From: Couchioplanes caeruleus
Lineage (GTDB): Bacteria > Actinomycetota > Actinomycetes > Mycobacteriales > Micromonosporaceae
Length of the DNA stretch: 64,000 nt
Assembly (NCBI RefSeq): GCF_003751945.1
Contig: NZ_RJKL01000001.1
Span: forward strand, 4,464,001 to 4,528,000
Direction of reading: 5' to 3'
Within the stretch, counting starts at the first letter, position 1, and every line of letters begins with the position of its first letter. This document shows, piece by piece, positions 39,051 through 46,186 of this stretch. Made by a program: the position numbers and the translations under genes. Under the pieces are notes generated by a model. That model was not told the DNA's origin and searched no databases. It was given only the letters and a program-made list of their open reading frames with translations.

Positions 39051-40307
39051 GTGAAGGTCGTCGTTGCGCACAACCGGTATCGCGAGGCCATCCCCTCGGG
39101 GGAGAACGTCATCGTCGACACGGAGATCGCCCAGCTCACCGCGGCGGGCGTCGACGTGCTGCCGTTCCAGCGCGCCTCCGACTCGATCGGCGACCTGCCG
39201 GCCGTCCAGAAGGCGCTGCTGCCGGTGTCGCCCATCTACGGCCGGGCGGCGCAACGGGACCTCGCCGAACTGTTGCGGCGGGAGAAGCCGGACCTGATCC
39301 ATTTGCACAACCCGTACCCGCTGCTGTCGCCCTGGGTGGTGCGCACCGCGCACGCGCACGGCGTGCCGGTCGTCCAAACCGTCCACAACTACCGGCAGGT
39401 CTGCGCCTCGGGGCTGTACTTCCGCGACGGGCACAACTGCACCGACTGCCGGGGCAAGGCGCTCGGGTGGCCGGCGATCCGGCACAGGTGCTACCGCGGG
39501 TCGGCGGCACAGAGCGCGCTGATGGCGACCACGCTGGCCGTGCACCGCTCGACGTGGAAGTCCGTGGACCGCTACATCGCGCTCACCGGGCAGATCGCCG
39601 CGCACCTCGCCGACTACGGCATTCCGGACGACCGCATCGTGGTCAAACCCAACGGGCTGCCGGACCCCGGAGAGCCGGCACCGCTGGGAGACGGTTTCCT
39701 GTACGCCGCCCGCCTGTCCCCGGAGAAGGGTCTCGCCCTGCTCCTCGACGCCTGGCGGCGGCACCCCGACGGCGCCCTCGGGCCGCTCCGCATCGCCGGC
39801 GACGGCGATCTGCGCCCGCTGGCCGAGCGCGCCGCCGCCGAGCGCGACGACGTGACCTACCTCGGCGCCCTCGACGCCGGAGGCATGGCGGCGGCCCGGC
39901 GCGACGCCGCGGTGATCGTGGCCGTACCGACCTGGAACGACGTGCTGCCCACGGTCATCCTCGAGGCGATGGCCGCCGGTCGCCCGGTGCTCGGCACCGA
40001 CGTCGGCGGCATCCCCTATCTGCTCGGCCTCGCCGGCGAGGAAGATCTGCGCGGCCCGGCCGGCGGAAGAGACCTCCGCGGCCCCGCCGGCGAGAGCGAT
40101 CTGCCCGGCCCCGCCGGCGAGAGCGCGACGGCTCCTGCCGGGTGGGCGGTGCGGCCGGAGCCCGAGGCGCTGGCCGCAGCGCTGCCGGTCGCGCGCGCGG
40201 AGGCGGGGAGCTTCGCCGCGGCGGCCCGGGACCGCTACCTGCGGGCCTTCCACCCCGACGTGGTCACCAAGCAGCTCATCGACGTCTACAACGGCCTCAG
40301 CCGGTAG
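39051..40307 (+). CDS. GT4-type glycosyltransferase
   Basis: About 418 residues with the GT-B fold. Recognisable pieces are the N-terminal VVVAHNRYREAIPSGENVIV, PDLIHLHNPYPLLSPWV, the Cys-rich loop ASGLYFRDGHNCTDCRGKAL, RIVVKPNGLPDPG, FLYAARLSPEKGLALLLDAW and PTVILEAMAAGRPVLGTDVG with its E-(x7)-E-like donor site. It transfers an unknown sugar, plausibly for surface glycans given the neighbouring genes. The stretch at about residues 330-360 is a short in-frame repeat (LRGPAGx three to four times) that replaces the usual loop before the last helix. GTG 39051 is probably leaderless. Confidence 0.9.
   Translation: MKVVVAHNRYREAIPSGENVIVDTEIAQLTAAGVDVLPFQRASDSIGDLPAVQKALLPVSPIYGRAAQRDLAELLRREKPDLIHLHNPYPLLSPWVVRTAHAHGVPVVQTVHNYRQVCASGLYFRDGHNCTDCRGKALGWPAIRHRCYRGSAAQSALMATTLAVHRSTWKSVDRYIALTGQIAAHLADYGIPDDRIVVKPNGLPDPGEPAPLGDGFLYAARLSPEKGLALLLDAWRRHPDGALGPLRIAGDGDLRPLAERAAAERDDVTYLGALDAGGMAAARRDAAVIVAVPTWNDVLPTVILEAMAAGRPVLGTDVGGIPYLLGLAGEEDLRGPAGGRDLRGPAGESDLPGPAGESATAPAGWAVRPEPEALAAALPVARAEAGSFAAAARDRYLRAFHPDVVTKQLIDVYNGLSR
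40041..40126 (+). repeat. In-frame ~30-bp tandem repeat in the glycosyltransferase
   Basis: Three degenerate units of a GAnGATCTGCGCGGCCCCGCCGGCGAGA type encode repeated D-L-x-G-P-A-G-(E/G). The expansion adds about 30 residues in a surface loop. Confidence 0.6.
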
Positions 40308-40360
40308 CGGATCACTCCGCTCACGAGTTTGCCACCGCGATCAACCTGGCGCGCGTGCGG

Positions 40361-41287
40361 TCAGCCGCGGAGGGACTCGCGGCCCGAGAAGGCGATGCTG
40401 GCCGCCAGGAACGCCCCGTTGACCAGGGTGAACGCGCCGATGACCCAGATGCTTGCCTGCGGTGCGACGGTGAGGACCACCCCGGCCAGCGCGATCACGG
40501 CGCCGTAGTCGCGAACCAGCTTGACCAGGCGGACCGGCAGCGACCGGCTGGTGACCATGCTGGCCGCCTGCGACCCGGTCTGCATGACCGAGGTGACCAG
40601 GTTGACCATCCAGGTGCCCGCGAACGCGGCGAGAAGCCAGGCCGGGGTCGCCGGAACCTGCGCCTCGGCGGTCGCGGCCAGGGCCGCCACCAGGGCGACC
40701 TGCGCCGCCACGTCGCAGAGGACGTCGACCCTGCCACCGGCCGGGCTGGTCTGCCCGGTGACGCGGGCAAGCTGGCCGTCCGCGCAGTCCAGGGCGTACG
40801 CGAACTGCCAGCCGACCAGGGCGAGCAGGCCGACCGGCCAGGCCCACACGTGGTCCTCGGCCACCGGGCCCGCCGCCGCGACGACGACGAACGACACGAG
40901 GCAGCTCAGCCCCAGGTTGGCCACCGTGAGCACGGTGGGCGCGAGGCGGCGCTTATGGGCGAACACCGCGATCCGGGCGCCGATGCGCTGGCTGATCGCC
41001 TCACTGAACAGCCCGCCGCCGCGGTTGACGGCGTAGTAGTCGGCGGCGGTCGGCGCCGCTCCCGGAGCCGTCGTCGCATGCGGTCCGCCCGACGGCGGGG
41101 CGCCGCCCGCCACCCGGGTCGGGTCCGGGCCTCCCGGTGGTGCGGCGCCCCCGGCGCCGGCGGGTCCGCCGGCGTCTCCGGGTTGACCGGCGTTCTGACG
41201 GCTGACTCCGGACCCGCCCGCGGCCTGGCCGCGGCCGGGGATCGGGGCGGAGCCTCGGGGGTCAGCGGTCGGCGACGGCGTCGACAT
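40361..41287 (-). CDS. CDP-alcohol phosphatidyltransferase
   Basis: About 308 residues. A 90-residue Gly/Pro-rich tail precedes a membrane domain of six or so helices. The full family signature is present: DCADGQLARVTGQT followed by SPAGGRVDVLCD, that is D-x2-D-G-x2-A-R-x8-G-x3-D-x3-D. Such enzymes move a phosphoalcohol from CDP-alcohol to another alcohol, making phospholipids or phosphodiester-linked headgroups. The start ATG 41287 lies 26 bp inside the upstream dehydrogenase gene; a later GTG near 41206 would omit much of the tail. The gene is the last of a three-gene unit with a dehydrogenase and a nucleotidyltransferase. Confidence 0.88.
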   Translation of the reverse strand: MSTPSPTADPRGSAPIPGRGQAAGGSGVSRQNAGQPGDAGGPAGAGGAAPPGGPDPTRVAGGAPPSGGPHATTAPGAAPTAADYYAVNRGGGLFSEAISQRIGARIAVFAHKRRLAPTVLTVANLGLSCLVSFVVVAAAGPVAEDHVWAWPVGLLALVGWQFAYALDCADGQLARVTGQTSPAGGRVDVLCDVAAQVALVAALAATAEAQVPATPAWLLAAFAGTWMVNLVTSVMQTGSQAASMVTSRSLPVRLVKLVRDYGAVIALAGVVLTVAPQASIWVIGAFTLVNGAFLAASIAFSGRESLRG

Positions 41288-42323
41288 ATTCGGCCAGCTT
41301 CCTGCTGATCTCGTCCCGGGACAGGGCGAGGTGCTCGAGAATCGTGTAGCGGTCCGGCCTGGTCCTCGGGGCGAACTGCACCACCTCGACGAACTGCTGC
41401 GGCTCCAGGCCGACGTCGGCCGGTGTCCGCGGGAGCTGATGGCGGGCCAGGCAGTCCGACATCTGCGCGAAACGCCGCTCGTCCCCCCGCAGGAACGTGC
41501 AGAACAACGCCCCCAACCCCGCCAGCTCCCCATGCGAGCCGGTGCCTGGGAACAGGGTGTCGGTGGCGTGGATGATCTCGTGGCACCCGCCGCTGCACGG
41601 CCGGCTGCTGCCGCACACCGCCATGGCCAGGCCGCTCGAGATCAGGGTTTCGGCGAGGACCGTGACGAAGGCGTCGTCGTGCATGTCGCCCGGCATGGTC
41701 AGCATCGCCTCGGCGCCGACGCGCGACAGCGAGGCGGCCAGGCCGTCGACCGGCTCGCCGCGCACCTCGCGGCCCAGGTCCCAGTCGGCCAGGGCGCTGA
41801 TGTTGCTGATCACGTCGCCGATGCCGGCGCGGTTGACCCGTTCCGGGCCGTTTTCGACGAAGTCCAGGTCGACGATGACGGCGTAGGGGATGTGCACCCC
41901 GTAGGAGCCCTTGATGCCGTCGTTGATCAGGCTCGCGACCGGGGAGGCGATGCCGTCGTGAGCGAGGCTGGTCGCCACCGAGACCATCGGCATGCCCCAG
42001 CGGTTCGCCGCATACTTCGCCGCGTCGATGGTCTTGCCGCCGCCGACGCCGACGACCGCGTCGTAGGTGCGGGTGCGCAACTTGGCGCTCAGCTCCAGCG
42101 CAGCGTCCAGCGTGCCGCCGCTGGTGGTGAAGACGTCGGCAGAGTCCAGCGTCGGCCGGATCAGCTCGGCGATCTTCTCGCCCTGGCCGGGCCCCACCAC
42201 CACCGCGACATCGCCGCCGGAGGAGATGCGCCCGTCGGCCAGGATGGTGCCCAGATCCGCGACCGCCCCCCGGCGTACGTCGATGTGCAGGGGGGTCTGG
42301 ACGCTGCGGGCTAGTAACGGCAT
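41262..42323 (-). CDS. Glycerol-1-phosphate-dehydrogenase-like iron-containing alcohol dehydrogenase
   Basis: A 353-residue member of the iron/zinc alcohol-dehydrogenase fold related to archaeal EgsA and bacterial AraM. The NAD site is VVGVGGGKTIDAAKYAA, and SLAHDGIASPVASL follows. The metal-binding stretch shows GSSRPCSGGCHEIIHATD and GTGSHGELAGLG, with the His residues expected for G1PDH-like enzymes. A close relative would reduce dihydroxyacetone phosphate to sn-glycerol-1-phosphate; other polyols are possible. ATG 42323 overlaps the end of the nucleotidyltransferase gene by 13 nt. Its place between a cytidylyltransferase-like gene and a CDP-alcohol transferase suggests it makes the alcohol to be activated. 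Confidence 0.8.
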   Translation of the reverse strand: MPLLARSVQTPLHIDVRRGAVADLGTILADGRISSGGDVAVVVGPGQGEKIAELIRPTLDSADVFTTSGGTLDAALELSAKLRTRTYDAVVGVGGGKTIDAAKYAANRWGMPMVSVATSLAHDGIASPVASLINDGIKGSYGVHIPYAVIVDLDFVENGPERVNRAGIGDVISNISALADWDLGREVRGEPVDGLAASLSRVGAEAMLTMPGDMHDDAFVTVLAETLISSGLAMAVCGSSRPCSGGCHEIIHATDTLFPGTGSHGELAGLGALFCTFLRGDERRFAQMSDCLARHQLPRTPADVGLEPQQFVEVVQFAPRTRPDRYTILEHLALSRDEISRKLAEYVDAVADR

Positions 42324-43042
42324 GCGATGTCCCGGGCCTTGGCCAGGTCCTCGTGGTTGTCCACCTCGACCCACGGGACGTCGCCGATGGTCGCCGCGCG
42401 GATCTCGCCGCCGCGGTTGGCGTACTCCTGGTAGCCGTCCTCGTAGTACAGGTCGGGGTTGCGCTCCCAGGTGGTCTTGAGCGAGTCGGCCAGCTCGGCG
42501 GCCGCGGAGGCCTCGATGACCGTGGCGCCGATGTATTCGCCGAAGGCGTCGGCCGGATCCATCAGCTTCGTGATCTTCGTGAGCCGGCCGTCGGCCGAGA
42601 AGACCGTCTTCATCTCCTCGTCGGCCAGCTTCTTGACGTTGTCGACGGCCAGCAGGATGCCGGGCCCCCGCTGGGCCAGCAGGGTGTGCTCGATGCTGAC
42701 CGGGTGCACGGTGTCGCCGTTGACCAGCAGTGCACCCTGGGCGAAGTGGTCACGCGCCAGCCACAGCGAGTACGCGTTGTTCCACTCCTCGGCCTTGTCG
42801 TTGTGCACGAGGCTGATCTTCACGCCGTACTTGCGCTCGAAGGCGTCCTTGCGCTCCTCGACCGCGCCGGCGCAGTAGCCGACGACGACCGTCACGTCGG
42901 TGAGCCCCGCGGCCGCGAGGTTGCGCAGCGAGATGTCCATGATCGTGGTCTCCCCGTCCACGGGGACGAGCGCCTTCGGCAGCGTGTCCGTGTACGGACG
43001 CAGCCTGCGTCCGGCGCCGGCGGCGAGTACCAGACCGATCAT
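42311..43042 (-). CDS. Nucleotidyltransferase (CTP:phosphoalcohol type)
   Basis: A 243-residue NTP-transferase-fold enzyme. The signature is VLAAGAGRRLRPYTDTLPKA and LVPVDGETTIMD; further support comes from VVVGYCAGAVEER, NNAYSLWLAR, LLVNGDTVHP and EYIGATVIE. The NAYSLWLA stretch is typical of LicC-like phosphocholine cytidylyltransferases and related sugar/alditol-phosphate enzymes. It would form a CDP- or NDP-alcohol. It is first in an overlapping run of three genes (dehydrogenase and CDP-alcohol transferase follow). A Nudix gene lies 49 bp upstream on the same strand. The nucleotide (CTP versus another) cannot be read directly. Confidence 0.85.
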   Translation of the reverse strand: MIGLVLAAGAGRRLRPYTDTLPKALVPVDGETTIMDISLRNLAAAGLTDVTVVVGYCAGAVEERKDAFERKYGVKISLVHNDKAEEWNNAYSLWLARDHFAQGALLVNGDTVHPVSIEHTLLAQRGPGILLAVDNVKKLADEEMKTVFSADGRLTKITKLMDPADAFGEYIGATVIEASAAAELADSLKTTWERNPDLYYEDGYQEYANRGGEIRAATIGDVPWVEVDNHEDLAKARDIACRY

Positions 43043-43091
43043 GGTGGTCCTTCCGGGTCGAGGAGGGTGCCTGCCGAGGATAACCGTGCGC

Positions 43092-43541
43092 TCATACACC
43101 GAGAGTGCGCAGGACCGCGAAGCCCTCCTCGGCGATCCGGCGGATGATCCCGTCGTCCAGCTCCCGATTCTCGTCCAGCACCGCCAGTTCGTCCGGGCCG
43201 AGCCAGCGGCACTCCGTGTGCTTGCCCTCCTCCAGTCTGGGCCGGGACAGGTCGCCCTCGACGCGGACGAGGAAATCCGTTTCACGGCGGTCGACTCCGT
43301 CGTCGCCGGTCCACGTGTGCTCGCCGGCGATCCCCAGGACGGCGGCGAGGCGCCAGCCGGTTTCCTCGAACAACTCCCGCGCCAGCGCCTCGGTGACCGT
43401 TTCGCCGGGTTCCACGTGGCCGCCCACGATGTCCCAGGTGTTCGGGAAAAGCTTGCGTTCGGCGGAGCGTCGCTGAAAGAACATGCGGCCCTCGTCGTCC
43501 ACGACGAGAGCACCGGCGACGCGCAAGGGGTCAAGGCACAC
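43092..43541 (-). CDS. Nudix hydrolase
   Basis: About 149 residues with the full Nudix box GGHVEPGETVTEALARELFE followed by ETGW, which binds Mg and attacks a nucleoside-diphosphate-X. The N-terminal AGALVVDDEGRMFFQRRSAE and the later RWLGPDELAVLDENRELDDG are usual. It may clean up oxidised nucleotides or, by context, hydrolyse CDP-alcohols made by the downstream enzymes. I chose GTG 43541, with TATCAT 8 nt upstream (leaderless); a longer start would run into the divergent aminotransferase gene. The two divergent genes share a 40-bp control region. Confidence 0.88.
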   Translation of the reverse strand: MCLDPLRVAGALVVDDEGRMFFQRRSAERKLFPNTWDIVGGHVEPGETVTEALARELFEETGWRLAAVLGIAGEHTWTGDDGVDRRETDFLVRVEGDLSRPRLEEGKHTECRWLGPDELAVLDENRELDDGIIRRIAEEGFAVLRTLGV

Positions 43542-43581
43542 GCCGAAAAATGATATAGAGCCTGCTCGTAAGCTTGTGCGC

Positions 43582-44676
43582 ATGACCGCTGAGCAGCTGA
43601 TCTCATTCGCCCGGGGCGCCCCGTCCCTGGACATCGTCGACGTGGCGGGCCTGAAGGCCGCCGCCGCGCGGGCCTTCGACGCCGACCCGGCCGGGGTGAC
43701 CGCCTACGGCACGTCCGTCGGTTACGTTCCGCTGCGGAAGTGGATCGCGGAGAAGCACGGGGTCGCCCCGGAGCAGGTCATCGTCACCAACGGCTCGTTG
43801 CAGGCGGACGCGTTCCTCTTCAACCACCTGGTCCAGGCCGGTGACGACGTGATCGTCGAGAAGCCGACGTACGACCGCACCCTGCTGAACCTGCAGAACC
43901 TCGGCGGCAAGGTGCACCAGGTCACCATCCAGCCGAACGGCATAGACGTCGACGAGCTGCGCGGCCTGCTGGAGAACGGCCTGCGCCCGAAGCTCGCGCA
44001 CATCATTCCGAACTACCAGAACCCGGCGGGTGTCACCCTTTCGCTGGAAAAGCGGCGGGCACTGCTCGCCCTCGCCGCCGAGTACGGCTTCGTGATCTTC
44101 GAGGACGACCCGTACGTGGACATCCGGTTCCGCGGCGAGGCGCTGCCCTCGATGCTCTCGATGGACGAGAACAACTCGGTCGTGCACGCGTCGAGCTTCA
44201 CCAAGACCGTGTGCCCGGGTGTCCGCGTCGGCTATCTCGTCGGCCCGGCCGCGCTCATCGACGCGATCGCCAAGAAGGCCACCAACCTCTACATCTCGCC
44301 CGGCATGGTGTCCGAGGCGATCGTGCACCAGTTCTGCGTCTCCGGCGACATCGACCGCTCGATCCGAACGGTGAGCGCGGCCCTGGCGGAGCGGGCGCAG
44401 GTGCTGGCCGCCTCGATCCGTACGCACATCCCGGGTGCGACCTTCACCGAGCCGGACGGCGGCTACTTCCTCTGGGTGGACCTGCCGGACGACGTGGACG
44501 TGGACGCGCTGTTCCCTGCGGCCATGAAGAAGGGTGTGGCCATCGTCAAGGGCAGCGACTTCCTGCTCGATGGCGGCAAGCACTCCGTCCGTCTGGCCTT
44601 CTCCGCGGTGACCGTCGACCAGATCGACGAGGGCGTCCGACGGCTGGCCGAGGCGATCGCCGAGGTCCGCGCCTGA
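43582..44676 (+). CDS. PLP-dependent aminotransferase (2-aminoadipate/MocR-type fold I)
   Basis: A 364-residue class I/II aminotransferase like LysN and the catalytic half of MocR proteins, without the GntR domain. Seen are ISFARGAPSLDIVD, YGTSVGYVPLRKWIAEKHGV, the cofactor Asn in HIIPNYQNPAGVTLS, Asp in FVIFEDDPYVDIRF and the Schiff-base Lys in HASSFTKTVCPGVRVGYLVG. The last Arg in KHSVRLAFS would hold the carboxylate. It moves amino groups from an unknown amino acid to 2-oxoglutarate. TAAGCT 7 nt before ATG 43582 suggests leaderless transcription. A large terminator follows. Confidence 0.9.
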   Translation: MTAEQLISFARGAPSLDIVDVAGLKAAAARAFDADPAGVTAYGTSVGYVPLRKWIAEKHGVAPEQVIVTNGSLQADAFLFNHLVQAGDDVIVEKPTYDRTLLNLQNLGGKVHQVTIQPNGIDVDELRGLLENGLRPKLAHIIPNYQNPAGVTLSLEKRRALLALAAEYGFVIFEDDPYVDIRFRGEALPSMLSMDENNSVVHASSFTKTVCPGVRVGYLVGPAALIDAIAKKATNLYISPGMVSEAIVHQFCVSGDIDRSIRTVSAALAERAQVLAASIRTHIPGATFTEPDGGYFLWVDLPDDVDVDALFPAAMKKGVAIVKGSDFLLDGGKHSVRLAFSAVTVDQIDEGVRRLAEAIAEVRA

Positions 44677-44707
44677 TACCTGCCCGACTGTCGGATTTCT
44701 GACAGTT

Positions 44708-44755
44708 GGGCCGTCCTGCCGGTTCCGGGTTTCCCCCGGGACCGGCATTCGGCCC
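44708..44755 (+). terminator. Double-stem terminator after the aminotransferase gene
   Basis: An inner 12-bp stem (44718-44729 with 44735-44746, one G-U) is enclosed by GGGCCG (44708-44713) and CGGCCC (44750-44755). It begins 31 bp after the stop codon. The following 240 bp to corA show no gene I can support. Confidence 0.7.
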
Positions 44756-44993
44756 ACAATGCTTGCGGCGTCAAGCGCGCGAGCATGCGGTGTGACGCGA
44801 TGACCTTTACCCCGCCCCCGGCGCCGGGCGGGCCGCTCGCACCCTCACCCCCCGGAATGCGGCCGGTCCGCCCGGCGCCACCCTCCACCTACCCGTGCGG
44901 CGTAAGTGGGCTGCGAACGGGGCACCTTCGCGGGCGTAACCTCGGGCAGGCCCGTCGCCGAGGTTCGGGCGGATCACCCTGGGGGAGGCAGTC

Positions 44994-46136
44994 ATGAGCG
45001 AGAGCAGCCTGCGCCGCATTCGGACGACCGGCGTGAACAGGTCGCTGTCGCGGGCGTGGACCGCACCCGTCAGGGCGATGAACCGGTTCCTCGGCACCAC
45101 CGACGAGCCGGTTCCCGCGCCGAGCGAGCAATTCCTCGGCAGCGCGGTCGTCGACTGCGGCGTCTACGTCGACGGCAAGCGGGAGCCCGGCGAGTTCTCC
45201 CCGGACGAGGCCCTGCACGAGGCCTGCAACCGGGACAACGCCTTCGTCTGGCTCGGGCTGCACGAGCCGTCGCAGGACGAGATGTCCGCGATCGCCCGCA
45301 TCTACAACCTGCACGAGCTCGCCGTCGAGGACGCGGTCAAGGCCGAGCAGCGGCCCAAGCTCGAGCAGTTCGGCGCTGTGCACTTCCTGGTGTTGCGCAC
45401 CGCCCGCTACGTGCCGCACGGCGAACTCACCGAGACGTCGCAGGTCGTCGAGACCGGCCAGGTGATGATCTTCGTCGGCGACCGGTTCGTGATCACCGTC
45501 CGGCATGGGGACGCCACCCGGCTCGCGCCGGTCCGGGCCGACATGGAGGCGCGGGGAGACCTGCTGGCGCAGGGGCCGTGGGCGGTCGCGTACGCGGTCA
45601 CCGACCGGGTCGTGGACGCGTACGTCGAGGTGGCCGACCAGGTCGAGGCGGACCTCGACATCCTCGAGGAGGGCGCCTTCTCGCGGGACACCGGCAGCCC
45701 GGTGCAGGCGATCTACCAGATGAAGCGCGAGATCGTGGAGTTCCGCCGGGCGGTCGTCCCGCTGCAGCGCCCGCTCGCGACCATCACCGCACCGCAGAGC
45801 CGGCTGGTGCCCAAGGAGATGCGGCGCTACTTCCGGGACGTGCAGGACCATTTGACGCGTACGGTCGAACAAGTCTCCTCCTACGACGACCTGCTGAACT
45901 CGATCCTGCAGGCGCGCCTGGCGCAGGTGACCGTCGACCAGAACAACGACATGCGCAAGATCGCCGCCTGGGCCGGCATCTCGGCCATCTGGACCGCGTT
46001 CGCCGGCGTCTACGGGATGAACTTCGAGCACATGCCGGAGCTCGGCTGGCAGTACGGCTATCCGGGCGTGATCACGGTGATGCTGCTGATCTCCGTGCTG
46101 CTCTACCGTGCCTTCCGCCGCAACGGTTGGTTGTAG
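44994..46136 (+). CDS. corA: CorA-family magnesium/cobalt transporter
   Basis: A 380-residue pentameric channel protein. The large cytosolic domain (LHEACNRDNAFVWLGLHEPS, ELAVEDAVKAEQRPKLEQFG) leads to two C-terminal membrane helices. Between them is the YGMNFEHMPE selectivity motif (GMN), required for Mg transport. The basic C-terminus RRNGWL is normal. The 40-residue N-terminal extension is Arg-rich. A strong GGGGGAGG lies 7 nt before ATG 44994. No Mg-riboswitch-like structure is evident in the upstream 240 bp, though only hairpins can be judged by eye. Confidence 0.95.
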   Translation: MSESSLRRIRTTGVNRSLSRAWTAPVRAMNRFLGTTDEPVPAPSEQFLGSAVVDCGVYVDGKREPGEFSPDEALHEACNRDNAFVWLGLHEPSQDEMSAIARIYNLHELAVEDAVKAEQRPKLEQFGAVHFLVLRTARYVPHGELTETSQVVETGQVMIFVGDRFVITVRHGDATRLAPVRADMEARGDLLAQGPWAVAYAVTDRVVDAYVEVADQVEADLDILEEGAFSRDTGSPVQAIYQMKREIVEFRRAVVPLQRPLATITAPQSRLVPKEMRRYFRDVQDHLTRTVEQVSSYDDLLNSILQARLAQVTVDQNNDMRKIAAWAGISAIWTAFAGVYGMNFEHMPELGWQYGYPGVITVMLLISVLLYRAFRRNGWL

Positions 46137-46151
46137 CGGGTGCCCGGCCTC

Positions 46152-46157
46152 TAGAGT
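46152..46157 (+). promoter_or_regulatory. Putative -10 box (TAGAGT) of eccB
   Basis: TAGAGT lies 29 nt before the GTG start at 46187. Between them is GGGGAGGGAAG, an ordinary ribosome-binding site, so eccB has a short leader unlike many neighbours. Confidence 0.4.
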
Positions 46158-46186
46158 GGCGAGGTCATCGCGGGGAGGGAAGTCGC

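Noticed and set aside
44756..44993. A magnesium riboswitch before corA
   Set aside because: The 238 bp hold no strong nested stems that I can match to known Mg-sensing leaders; a strong ribosome-binding site simply precedes the gene.
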